The translations under genes were made by a program, and so were the position numbers. DNA of 20,541 nucleotides from a virus: IMG/VR virus record IMGVR_UViG_3300044765_000024, positions 1-20,541 of that record; one strand, 5' to 3'. Numbering within the stretch: the first letter of the stretch is position 1; each line of letters opens with the position of its first letter. Shown in pieces: positions 6,679 through 12,680 of this stretch. Below the pieces are notes generated by a model. The model had not been told where the DNA came from, ran no database searches, and saw only the letters and a program-made list of their open reading frames with translations.

Positions 6679-7053
6679 ATGGCGCAGCGCCGTCCACTGG
6701 TGAACGTGAGCGGCGCTCTTGCTGAGGTCTCTCTCACCGACAGTTTAGTAAGCGGGATGGAGGCCAATCTTTCCGATACGGTAGATGCCACAGACGAGCT
6801 GACCTCAGTCAGCTTGTCAACACGCTATACCTACCTAGTTGGAACAGCAGGGGCTTCCCTCGCTATAACGCTGCCAGCTGCTTCGTCTGACATAGACGGG
6901 CAGCTTATGACAGTGACCTCAACAACTGACCGGGCATCTACGTCGTGGACCTCTTCTGGGGGTACTACGACAGGGCTGCCGGGCTCTCTAACAGCGAACC
7001 AATCGGTTACTGTGAAGTACATTCATTCTCAAGCACGTTGGTTCGTAAGCTAA
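6679..7053 (+). CDS. Small tail-fibre-associated beta protein
   Basis: A 124-residue virion-type protein not assigned to a named family. The core pattern YLVGTAGASLAITLPAASSD then GQLMTVTSTT, a serine/glycine stretch and SVTVKYIHSQARWFVS is the short beta-sandwich often found as a domain in phage fibres, in which an aromatic strand is followed by ITLPAAS and the domain closes with a W-x-V strand. Here it stands alone as a separate gene. The ATG follows the upstream stop with no gap, and there is no clear Shine-Dalgarno site, so translation is probably coupled to the 6073 gene. A fibre-cap or appendage part is the likely role. Confidence 0.65.
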   Translation: MAQRRPLVNVSGALAEVSLTDSLVSGMEANLSDTVDATDELTSVSLSTRYTYLVGTAGASLAITLPAASSDIDGQLMTVTSTTDRASTSWTSSGGTTTGLPGSLTANQSVTVKYIHSQARWFVS

Positions 7054-7070
7054 CTCTCCAAGGAGCTCTA

Positions 7071-9842
7071 ATGCCTACTCCTCTTTTTATCCCAGCAACT
7101 CTCTATGACGGCCCGAACTCAGGGGCCGTCCTCGTTCCTTACGTAGACGCTCTACCACTGGCGCCTACAACAGGTAGGGCCTTGATCCTCGACCAACTGG
7201 TGGGTGTTAATGTGCCGGGCCTGTACGTCTACGACAACACGCAGGCGTGGCGCTACGCGCTGCCTATCGAAGCAGTGAGTGCCATCGTTGTCGGTGGAGA
7301 TCAGTGCGATCTCTACATCAACGTTTCGCAGACCTATAATCTGGGTTCGACCACCATCGTCTATCGCAACGGCCAGTTGCAGACCGGTCACGACGTGGTT
7401 CCCGCAAATGCCGTGTACGCTGTGAGGACACCTAGCCAAGCATCGCAAGGTGCGGTGACGTCCGTGAACGGCAAGACCGGAATCGTGGTGTTGACTGCGC
7501 AAGACATAGGAGGCTTCGCCAATGTCGCTTATTCTGGCCTATACTCTGACCTGATTGGCGCTCCTGGTCCGTACACGCTGCCCGCTGCCACAGGCTCTGC
7601 ACTGGGCGGCGTAATCGTTCCGTCGTCGTCGAACATTTCTATCGATAGTTCGGGCAATATCGATCTCAAGTCGACGGTGCTCACGAAGATCAACAATGCA
7701 TTGACCGACGTGCAGAACGCAGGTACGGGCTCGTCACTGATTCTGTCGAAGGTCTCTGGCGTGGTGACGCTGAAGTCGCTGGCCGCAGGCTCCAATGTGA
7801 CCATCACCGACAACGGGACAGGTACCCTCACCATTGCTAGCTCGGGTGGCTCCATCACCTCGGTGGGTACCGGTGTGTCCCTGATCGACTCGCAGGCTTC
7901 CTCGAATACCAATCTGCGCTCTATCGTCGCAGGCTCTAATGTGACCGTTACCTCGAACGGCACAGGCGGCATCGTCATCGCATCGACGGCAGGATCAACG
8001 TCTACGACTCTCACCGGAGACGTCACGGGTACTGGTACGGGCACCGTAGCCACTACGCTGGCGAACAGCGGCGTCACGGCAGGCACCTACACACAGGTCA
8101 CTGTCGATGCAAAGGGTCGCGTGACTGTAGGTGCGAATCCGACCACTTTGGCAGGCTTCGGCATCACCGACGCTCTGCCTCTGGCCGGGGGGACGATGAC
8201 AGGCGACATCAACATGACCCTCGGGAAGACCATCAAAGGTGTCCCGGACCCAGTCGCGCTGACGGATGTTGCAAACAGGAACTACGTCGACACTGCGTTG
8301 GCCGACGCAGCCAACGGCGTGTCGTGGCGTGAATCGGCCGCAGTGGCTACCACTGCAAACCTTGCGGCTCTGAGTGGACTGCAGACCATCGACGGCTACA
8401 CGCTGCAAGCGGGCGACCGAGTGCTGGTCAAGAACCAGACCACGGCAACTCAGAACGGTGTCTACGATGCCGCGAGTGGTGCGTGGACCCGCTCGTCGGA
8501 TTCCAACACAGGAGCAGAGCTGCTCCACGCAGCGTACCTGGTGGTGAACGGTACGACCAATGGCTTGACGCAGTGGGCCAATACGAACCAAACGACTCCG
8601 AACGTGGGAACTGATGCTATCACGTTCGGTCAGCTGCGGGCGGCAGGCAACCTGTACACGGCGGGTGCAGGTCTGACTCTGAGTGGTCTGCAGTTCAGTA
8701 TTGCCCCCACTGGAGTGACTGCGGGCTCCTACGCGAAGGTGACAGTCAACACTCTGGGTCAGGTGACTGGAGGTTCGGCGCTGACCAGCTCAGACATCAC
8801 GACGGCTTTGGGCTATACGCCGTACAATGGGACGACGAACCCGAGTGGCTTTATCGGAGCCCTTACCGCAGCAGGCGATGCGACGGGCTCGACGGTGGTA
8901 ACGGGTTCGGCGGGTGTGCTGACACTCGCATTGGCAACAACTGGTGTTGCGGCCGGCACCTATACCTCAGTAACAGTGGACGCCAAAGGTCGTGTGACTG
9001 CGGGCGGTCAGATCACGCCTACTCAGATCACGACAGCGCTGGGATACACGCCCGTGAACAAAGCTGGCGACACGATGAGTGGCGCGCTGAACTTCGCACC
9101 TCAGGCGACCGTTACGGCATCGGCGACGACAGGAATCGGTGCGGCTGGGGCTAACCAAATTCTTGTCAATGGTACGACGACAATCACGGCCTTCGACACT
9201 ATCGCATCTGGTGCGTTTCGCGTTGTGGTCTTTGCCAGTACCCTGACGCTGACCCACAATGGTACGTCTCTGATCCTACCAGGCGCTGCGAACATCACGA
9301 CCGCAGCTGGTGATGTTGCCCAATTCGTGAGTCTCGGATCAGGTAACTGGCGGTGCGTCAACTACATGAAGGCAGACGGTACGCCGCTCAAAGGTGGTAG
9401 TGGTTCGCCATACAGCACGGTGCAGATCTTCAACGGGTCGACAACTGACTTTGCGGCAGAGTTCGTCAACGCAGTTGAGCTGGTGAAGATCACCGGCACC
9501 ACTCCGAGCCCGAACTTCGACGTTCAATTAGGTGCTGTGCAGTACTACACAACCAATCTCAGCCAGAACTTTGGTATAAACTTCAGGTTCAACAGCACCA
9601 CAACCCTCGGATCGATGCTGTCCTCCGGGATGTCGGTAACACTGGCCCTGATAGTGAGCAACGGCTCGAATGCGTTTATGCCCACCACTTTCCAAATCGA
9701 TGGTTCGGCTATAACGCCTAAGTGGCAAAACGGAGTGGCCCCCTCAGGAGGAAACCCTTCGGCCTACGACATCTATACGTTCACGATCATTAAGAGCGGA
9801 GCGAGTTTCATAGTATTCGCGGCGCAGACCACGTTCTATTGA
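7071..9842 (+). CDS. Large tail-fibre protein (923 residues)
   Basis: Main long-fibre candidate of this operon. The start is set by AAGGAG at 7060-7065, five bases before the ATG; the frame stays open upstream, but that region belongs to the 6679 gene. Order of parts: adaptor-like domain 1-126 (LYVYDNTQAWRYALP), shared with the 5352 gene; VTSVNGKTG block from 129, shared with the fibre at the left edge; two ~44-residue copies of SLI-x-S ... AGSNVT[I/V]T-x-NGTG; three GVTAGTYTxVTVDAKGRVT units at 334, 548 and 625; AGGTMTGDI and AGDTMSGAL; a fibre domain at about 417-522 (SWRESAAVATTANLAAL ... QAGDRVLVKNQT); ITTALGYTP motifs; and a C-terminal beta domain. The host-binding part is probably the last ~100 residues. 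It is followed by a hairpin and then a second propeller-like gene. Confidence 0.88.
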   Translation: MPTPLFIPATLYDGPNSGAVLVPYVDALPLAPTTGRALILDQLVGVNVPGLYVYDNTQAWRYALPIEAVSAIVVGGDQCDLYINVSQTYNLGSTTIVYRNGQLQTGHDVVPANAVYAVRTPSQASQGAVTSVNGKTGIVVLTAQDIGGFANVAYSGLYSDLIGAPGPYTLPAATGSALGGVIVPSSSNISIDSSGNIDLKSTVLTKINNALTDVQNAGTGSSLILSKVSGVVTLKSLAAGSNVTITDNGTGTLTIASSGGSITSVGTGVSLIDSQASSNTNLRSIVAGSNVTVTSNGTGGIVIASTAGSTSTTLTGDVTGTGTGTVATTLANSGVTAGTYTQVTVDAKGRVTVGANPTTLAGFGITDALPLAGGTMTGDINMTLGKTIKGVPDPVALTDVANRNYVDTALADAANGVSWRESAAVATTANLAALSGLQTIDGYTLQAGDRVLVKNQTTATQNGVYDAASGAWTRSSDSNTGAELLHAAYLVVNGTTNGLTQWANTNQTTPNVGTDAITFGQLRAAGNLYTAGAGLTLSGLQFSIAPTGVTAGSYAKVTVNTLGQVTGGSALTSSDITTALGYTPYNGTTNPSGFIGALTAAGDATGSTVVTGSAGVLTLALATTGVAAGTYTSVTVDAKGRVTAGGQITPTQITTALGYTPVNKAGDTMSGALNFAPQATVTASATTGIGAAGANQILVNGTTTITAFDTIASGAFRVVVFASTLTLTHNGTSLILPGAANITTAAGDVAQFVSLGSGNWRCVNYMKADGTPLKGGSGSPYSTVQIFNGSTTDFAAEFVNAVELVKITGTTPSPNFDVQLGAVQYYTTNLSQNFGINFRFNSTTTLGSMLSSGMSVTLALIVSNGSNAFMPTTFQIDGSAITPKWQNGVAPSGGNPSAYDIYTFTIIKSGASFIVFAAQTTFY
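7719..7986 (+). repeat. Two tandem 'AGSNVT' beta repeats in fibre
   Basis: Two neighbouring units of about 43-45 codons, each running GTGxSLI-x-S through AGSNVT[I/V]T-x-NGTGxxxIAS. The DNA also matches partly (GCAGGCTC[C/T]AATGTGACC in both), which points to duplication within the gene. Confidence 0.65.
8070..9011 (+). repeat. Three dispersed GVTAGTYTxVTVDAKGRVT units
   Basis: Units begin at 8070, 8712 and 8943. Each gives G-V-x-A-G-[T/S]-Y-x-x-V-T-V-[D/N]-x-x-G-[R/Q]-V-T. The last two are each followed by ITTALGYTP; the first by the related TLAGFGITDALPLAGG. These are common shaft units of phage long fibres. Confidence 0.75.
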
Positions 9843-9848
9843 TTAACA

Positions 9849-9883
9849 GGGCCGCCATTAACATTAATGGCGGCCCTTCTTCT
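9849..9883 (+). terminator. Hairpin after large fibre gene, likely terminator or attenuator
   Basis: GGGCCGCCATT (9849-9859), inner AACATT, AATGGCGGCCC (9866-9876) gives an 11-bp stem, extendable to 13 with a two-base loop, followed by TTCTTCT. The tail is C-interrupted, so termination may be partial. It ends just before the AGGAGA ribosome site of the next gene, so it may lower expression of the downstream four genes relative to the fibre or stabilise the fibre message. Confidence 0.75.
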
Positions 9884-9894
9884 AGGAGATTCAA

Positions 9895-10824
9895 ATGCCT
9901 ATGATTGGAACACGCGGGGTAATGTCCTCGCGCGGGCTCGGGCAATTCTCGGCAAAGAATTTGGTGCCAGGTACATTTGCGGTAGTTGTATTAGGGCTCG
10001 GTTCTTGGAGATATTCGTTCGCTACAGACACCGCAGTGCAGTTGCTGTCGAGCATAGACTCGAACGGCACTACCCCGTCTGGTAATAGAATGACCAACGT
10101 TGGTAACTCTGTAAAGGCTTATCTGAGCGTGCGGTCTAACTCCAACGGCATTCTGTTCATGAAGCGCATGCTCTGGTCCGCCCAGAAAGCGCTTAAGAGC
10201 GTCAGCTTAGTGCCTCAGGTTAACAACCTGAGCCCTACCGCGTCTGGCAACTCAACCGTGGGTGTCATATCCAACAGTAGTGGAGCGTCCCCTTCGGGTG
10301 CAGTGGACACTATTACCTACTCAAATGATGCAGTGGCGTCCGGCACTACACTGACAGGGCAGGCCTACGGAGGTCAGTCTGTCGCGACTTCGGACCACGC
10401 TCTGTTTGCTCTTATGGGATCTTCGCTACAGCAGACTAACAAGTACGGATTTGCTGACAACAGCGTCGTCTCTGGGACCAACCTCACGTTCACAGCGTCG
10501 TACTCGGCCGGTGCCTCAATCGGGAACGCTAATGTAGGTATCTTCACCCGAGCCAACAGCACAAACCTCACCTGCAAGTACACGCACGCAGGTGACACTG
10601 CGGCGAACAGCACGAACCTTGTGGGTAACACGTCTGTAGTCGGCGGGTGGAATAACGATGTGAGTGGGGTCATACCCTATGGCGCTGCAACAGGGCAGAC
10701 CAACTGGACGAAATGGCTTTTCGCCAGCGACACGGTTAGCGCTGTCCTAGGAAGCAGTACAGGCCTCGGTAGTGCCATATATGCCTATGGCTGCGCCAAC
10801 GGTATTCCAGGAGTCTCTGTGTAA
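9895..10824 (+). CDS. Second beta-propeller-like repeat protein
   Basis: Same architecture as the protein at 1370 but strongly diverged. The 309 residues hold about six units spaced 44-53 residues apart. Each has a G-rich strand (TVGVIS, HALFALM, NVGIF, SGVIPYG) and then an aromatic strand followed by a polar turn: WRYSFATD (38-45), MLWSAQ (92-97), TITYSND (139-145), KYGFADN (183-189), KYTHAGD (228-234) and KWLFASD (273-279). A lone final strand (SAIYAYG) at 293-299 could close the ring. The first two units are the least regular. It has no signal peptide. The ATG at 9895 has AGGAGA six bases upstream. It follows a large fibre gene, as its relative does. The role in the virion, perhaps a fibre tip or receptor-binding accessory, is inferred from position. 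Confidence 0.7.
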   Translation: MPMIGTRGVMSSRGLGQFSAKNLVPGTFAVVVLGLGSWRYSFATDTAVQLLSSIDSNGTTPSGNRMTNVGNSVKAYLSVRSNSNGILFMKRMLWSAQKALKSVSLVPQVNNLSPTASGNSTVGVISNSSGASPSGAVDTITYSNDAVASGTTLTGQAYGGQSVATSDHALFALMGSSLQQTNKYGFADNSVVSGTNLTFTASYSAGASIGNANVGIFTRANSTNLTCKYTHAGDTAANSTNLVGNTSVVGGWNNDVSGVIPYGAATGQTNWTKWLFASDTVSAVLGSSTGLGSAIYAYGCANGIPGVSV

Positions 10825-10868
10825 GCCAGCAATTTCACGACACCTATAACAACCCTTCCGAGGACTAA

Positions 10869-11519
10869 ATGACTGCCAAACCGCACCGCCAGAACTCCGG
10901 CTTCCAGCTTCGTTACTTCCTTGCTGGTCAGTGCTCAACGCCTGATGGAGCATACGTACTCATGTACGGTCAGATGACCGACATGAAGAACAAGCTGCGC
11001 CACGCGGAGGCCCAGCTGAAGCGTCGACATGCCAAGCTGGCCAAGTCTCAGTATGTGATCGACCACCCAGCAGAGTTCAAGGCCTACGAGGTATTGGAGG
11101 CCGAAGCCGACAAGTTGGAAATCGAGGCCGACATCCCTATCTGGGATATGAATGTGTTAGCCGCTCAACAAGAGTTGGCCGACATCGAGAACCTCATGTT
11201 GGAGATACGCCCCAAGTGCAAGTATGCGGATCTTCCTATTCTGGAGATGAGCGAGGCCTGTCAAGAAGAAGAGTGGCTGGGCGAATTGAAGCAACGCGCT
11301 GAGAACTTCCTCATCACTGCTGGTACGATCCCGCATGATCATTTCCAGACCATGCGGTCGCACCCGAGGTTCAAGACCGACCTGGTGCCGCACATTCAGC
11401 TCGTAAATCAGAAGCTGGCAACAGCAGCAGCGTTGACTCACAAAGGCCAAGACGGTATGACTTCCCTCATGCTGGAACTGGAGGAACCAAAGTTGCTTGA
11501 AGCTCCAAAGGAGGATTGA
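10869..11519 (+). CDS. Hypothetical helical, acidic protein (216 residues)
   Basis: Unrecognised. The N-terminus NSGFQLRYFLAGQCSTPDGAYVLMYGQM may form a small fold. Then comes a charged helix likely to be coiled coil (about 33-62, MTDMKNKLRHAEAQLKRRHA), a second acidic helix (about 70-105) and a C-terminal helical half with TIPHDHFQTMRSHPRFK. There is no membrane span. It differs from its neighbours in being helical, not beta-rich, so it is less likely to be a fibre part and could be a scaffold or chaperone for the fibres encoded upstream. The ATG lies 44 bases after the propeller gene with GAGGA upstream. The stop overlaps the next start (TGATG). Confidence 0.65.
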   Translation: MTAKPHRQNSGFQLRYFLAGQCSTPDGAYVLMYGQMTDMKNKLRHAEAQLKRRHAKLAKSQYVIDHPAEFKAYEVLEAEADKLEIEADIPIWDMNVLAAQQELADIENLMLEIRPKCKYADLPILEMSEACQEEEWLGELKQRAENFLITAGTIPHDHFQTMRSHPRFKTDLVPHIQLVNQKLATAAALTHKGQDGMTSLMLELEEPKLLEAPKED

Positions 11520-11716
11520 TGGACTTTGCAGACATCGGACTTGAGGCCACTGAGGCGCGCACGGAGGCCTTAATCAAGGAGGCGCGCGAGCGAGTCGAAA
11601 CGACGCCTAAAGCGAAGGGCTCGTGCAACAATCCATTGTGCGGGCTCGACACTGACAAACCTTTCTGTTCGCCGGAATGCCGTGACGAATACGACCGAGT
11701 AAAGGACAAGATATGA
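11519..11716 (+). CDS. Small zinc-finger protein (65 residues)
   Basis: Function unknown. An N-terminal acidic helix (about residues 8-29) is followed by a four-cysteine metal-binding site: C36-x4-C41-x8-C50-x3-C54, ending CSPECRDEYDR, which resembles the treble-clef or zinc-ribbon knuckles of small phage and bacterial proteins. I chose the ATG at 11519 and not the TTG at 11516 because AGGAGG ends at 11514, too close to the TTG. The ATG shares a base with the stop of the upstream gene, and its own stop overlaps the next start (ATGA). A nucleic-acid- or protein-binding regulator is possible; assembly factor is equally possible. Confidence 0.7.
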   Translation: MDFADIGLEATEARTEALIKEARERVETTPKAKGSCNNPLCGLDTDKPFCSPECRDEYDRVKDKI

Positions 11717-12096
11717 CCTACATCACAGGCAGTGCCTCGCCGCCTCAGAGTTTGGGGCTCGAACTCAAGGCTACGGTGTGCCGCAATCAGATACAGCGCA
11801 CGGTGGGCAATTACTCTGCACTGTACTTCGCTGACCAGTCCAACATACAGGACGTGTACATCGAACTCGATGAATTGCAAGTGTGGTCATCGAATCCGCA
11901 GGAGACTTACCAGCAGCTGGTGGTTTCCTGTTCGGGGCCGCTGGAGTTCACTGGGGTTCGCCCTAACGGATCATCCGTAACGCTGACGGCCAACAAGATG
12001 CTGGTTCTGGACACTGAGTTCAGGACGTTCAAGTTGTCGAACATCAACACCGAACGAGTAAGGGCCCAGTTGAATTTCGTTTCGACCCGGCCGTAA
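11713..12096 (+). CDS. Hypothetical beta-rich protein closing fibre operon
   Basis: Unrecognised 127-residue protein. Sequence alternates short hydrophobic strands and polar turns (LELKATVC, DVYIELDELQVW, QLVVSCSGPLEF, NKMLVLDTEFRTFKL, VRAQLNFV), as expected of a compact beta-sandwich, probably a virion part. It has no signal peptide or span. It overlaps the zinc-finger gene by four bases (ATGA), and its stop codon touches the base of the strong terminator hairpin at 12096, so it is the last gene of this operon. Confidence 0.65.
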   Translation: MTYITGSASPPQSLGLELKATVCRNQIQRTVGNYSALYFADQSNIQDVYIELDELQVWSSNPQETYQQLVVSCSGPLEFTGVRPNGSSVTLTANKMLVLDTEFRTFKLSNINTERVRAQLNFVSTRP

Positions 12097-12141
12097 AAAG
12101 AGGGAGCTACCATTGCTAATGGTAGCTCCCTCTTTTCGTTT
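12096..12141. terminator. Strong bidirectional intrinsic terminator
   Basis: A perfect 19-bp inverted repeat lies at 12096-12114 and 12118-12136 with a three-base loop (GCT). The stem begins AAAAG and ends CTTTT, giving a T run on either strand. It lies between two convergent operons (fibre operon on plus, baseplate operon on minus), so it stops both. Its GGGAGCTACCA/TGGTAGCTCCC core and TCTTTT tail match the terminator at 2272-2310. Confidence 0.93.
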
Positions 12142-12152
12142 TTCACAGGGGA

Positions 12153-12680
12153 TTACGGAATGAGCATGCGTGGCTCCTGCAACAGTGCCTGCGTGAGAAC
12201 CGGTGGATTCTTCTCAAGCTCATCAGATTTCCTCTGATACGTACCCAGAGCAACTGCAACTGCTTCGTGGTATGCGTTGGCCTTGATCACGATCTTCTGG
12301 GCAAGTACGTCTACGTCTACGCCCCTGATCCTGCTCAGGGTCTCCAAGAAAAGGCTGGGCGTGCCTGTCTTGAGATACTCCCTCGCGTCTGCCTCCTGTC
12401 GCGAATACGTCGCCACTTCGTCGGGAGACTTACCTGACGTGAGTGCATTGATGGCATTGCGCAGCTCCCGCTTCAGAGCTCCTTGCGCCGCTTCACTTAG
12501 CAGCTTGGGCGTAATCTGATCAAGAGGGCGTCCGTGCATCCAGCCATGCCCGTTGAAGTAGACCTGCTGTCCTTCTCGTTGAGCTGGTGGCGCCCACGTA
12601 GTTGAATTAGGCGGCGGATTCTCAGATATGACAAAGCCTTGAGGAATAAAGGTCTCCGGGCAATAGGTGTAGTAGATCAT
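12153..12680 (-). CDS. Tail-fibre assembly chaperone
   Basis: Probable chaperone that helps the fibre encoded just upstream to fold and trimerise. The N-terminal part follows the tail-fibre-assembly pattern: short aromatic start (MIYYTYCPET), then PPPNSTTWAPP, then VYFNGHGW. The C-terminal part (SRQEADAREYLKTGTPS ... LSRIRGVDVDVLAQKI ... AYHEAVAVALGTYQ) resembles the DUF4376-like helical domain often fused to or found in such proteins. I take the ATG at 12680, which overlaps the stop of the fibre gene (ATGA), over the TTG six bases upstream, giving 175 residues. It is the last gene of the minus operon and ends just before the bidirectional terminator. Confidence 0.78.
   Translation of the reverse strand: MIYYTYCPETFIPQGFVISENPPPNSTTWAPPAQREGQQVYFNGHGWMHGRPLDQITPKLLSEAAQGALKRELRNAINALTSGKSPDEVATYSRQEADAREYLKTGTPSLFLETLSRIRGVDVDVLAQKIVIKANAYHEAVAVALGTYQRKSDELEKNPPVLTQALLQEPRMLIP

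Noticed and set aside
6945-7070. Upstream extension of the 7071 fibre by 42 codons
   Set aside because: It would overlap the 6679 gene by over 100 bases and has no ribosome site, while AAGGAG precedes the ATG at 7071.
7529-8591. Long open frames antisense to the large fibre gene (185 and 198 codons)
   Set aside because: They mirror the repeat-rich fibre, have low-complexity composition, no ribosome sites and no neighbours on that strand. They are shadows.
7071-10824. Diversity-generating retroelement targeting the fibre tips
   Set aside because: No reverse transcriptase and no near-identical adenine-variable repeat pair is visible. The C-termini of the fibres are too different to be template and variable copies.
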